Source: an uncultured Bacteroides sp. (GTDB lineage Bacteria; Bacteroidota; Bacteroidia; Bacteroidales; Bacteroidaceae). From it: a DNA stretch of 6,269 bases. The stretch spans positions 1-6,269 of the forward strand of contig USSR01000424.1 in NCBI GenBank assembly GCA_900557355.1. The letters are read 5' to 3'. The notes beneath the pieces are model-generated. The model had not been told where the DNA came from and did no database searches. It saw only the letters and a list, made by a program, of their open reading frames with translations. Made by a program: the position numbers and the translations under genes. Positions 5,758-6,269 of this stretch are shown here, in pieces. Each line of letters starts with the position of its first letter. The stretch's first letter is position 1.

Positions 5758-6269
5758 TTAGTTTTCCATTTCAAATATTAGTTCTCCTCCCTTCATCAAG
5801 TCGAAATGGGAGAATCTCGGTTCTGCCAACTTCTCACCATTCAACTTCATGGAGCGAATATACTTATTTTCCACACTATTATTCTTCGCTTGGATTATAA
5901 AATCTTTCCCATTACTCAAATGAATAGTCACTTTATCAAACATCGGACGGCCAATCTCATAAACCGGACGACCCGGACAGAACGAATAAAATCCCATAGC
6001 ACTCAATGCATACCAAGCAGACATTTGTCCAACATCCTCGTTTCCAGAAAGCCCGTTAGGATCATTATGGTAGAGTGTACGAAGAATATGATCTACTAAA
6101 GCCTGTGTCTTGCGAGGTGCACCGGCATAATTATAAAGGTATGGAATATGATGGCTTGGTTCATTGCCATGTGCATACTGGCCAATCATCCCGGTAACAT
6201 CAGCAGCAGCATTCGGATCCCCTGTCAGTTCGGAACTCGTAGTAAACAACGTATCCAAATGGGCTTCTA
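5758..6269 (-). CDS. GH92 alpha-mannosidase, C-terminal part only
   Basis: The frame is open at the right edge and ends at TAA 5760-5758, giving 169 complete residues of a protein that is usually over 700. The C-terminal catalytic domain of GH92 is recognisable from GNEPSHHIPYLYNYAG (codons 6168-6121), SGNEDVGQMSAWYALSAMGF (6048-5989) and the following CPG..VYEIGRP.FDKVTIHL, then a beta-rich end with NKYIRSMKLNG. GH92 enzymes are calcium-dependent exo-acting alpha-mannosidases, often alpha-1,2, on N-glycans or yeast mannan. The linkage cannot be told from this fragment. The TTG at 6258 is internal, as coding continues upstream (Glu-Ala-His-Leu). The GH3 gene starts 9 bases after its stop, so the two are probably co-transcribed. 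Confidence 0.93.
   Translation of the reverse strand, partial: EAHLDTLFTTSSELTGDPNAAADVTGMIGQYAHGNEPSHHIPYLYNYAGAPRKTQALVDHILRTLYHNDPNGLSGNEDVGQMSAWYALSAMGFYSFCPGRPVYEIGRPMFDKVTIHLSNGKDFIIQAKNNSVENKYIRSMKLNGEKLAEPRFSHFDLMKGGELIFEMEN

Noticed and set aside
5806..6099. 97-residue plus-strand open frame
   Set aside because: It is antisense to the GH92 coding region, which has strong family motifs.

Overview
The window reads as a piece of a Bacteroides-type (Bacteroidales) chromosome. The case rests on an RteC-domain protein, a family centred on Bacteroides mobile-element regulation, and on a GH92 mannosidase followed by a GH3 glycosidase, a typical polysaccharide-degradation pairing in this group. 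Start codons lack strong Shine-Dalgarno sequences, and TAnnTTTG-like -7 boxes occur between genes. By eye the left two thirds are more AT-rich than the GH3 region, which would fit accessory DNA beside an older glycan-use block. The species cannot be named from the sequence.

Layout. Positions 2-751 (+) hold an RteC-family regulator cut by the left edge. After a 110-base gap comes a DUF1062-family protein (862-1485, +) with an N-terminal Cys cluster and a C-terminal stretch that resembles an S4 RNA-binding fold. It converges on, and overlaps by 42 bases, a Vat/CatB-type xenobiotic acetyltransferase (1444-2064, -). A 239-base gap (2065-2303) forms the acetyltransferase leader. Further right, all on the minus strand and closely spaced, are an integral-membrane acyltransferase (2304-3374), a secreted GH3 glycosidase broken by a frameshift (3396-5748), and the C-terminal end of a GH92 alpha-mannosidase (5758 to the right edge).

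The right block looks like one leftward operon, GH92 - GH3 - acyltransferase, with gaps of 9 and 21 bases. GH92 and GH3 would trim a mannose- and glucose-type glycan; the acyltransferase may acylate a surface or exported sugar. No SusC/SusD genes are visible. The GH3 gene appears to have lost 8 bases inside its catalytic barrel. The intact gene could have carried a tandem 8-base repeat there, so a slipped-strand contraction is a good explanation, possibly a reversible one.

The part that most deserves a second look is the pair of leaders before the DUF1062 and acetyltransferase genes. Each contains a tiny ORF (13 and 7 codons) with Gln-Leu-Cys followed by Lys near its end, written with nearly the same bases, and each is followed by bases able to form competing RNA structures. 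This resembles translation or transcription attenuation, as known for several antibiotic-resistance genes, but it is a hypothesis from short sequences in AT-rich DNA. I see no IS element, CRISPR array, tRNA or rRNA.
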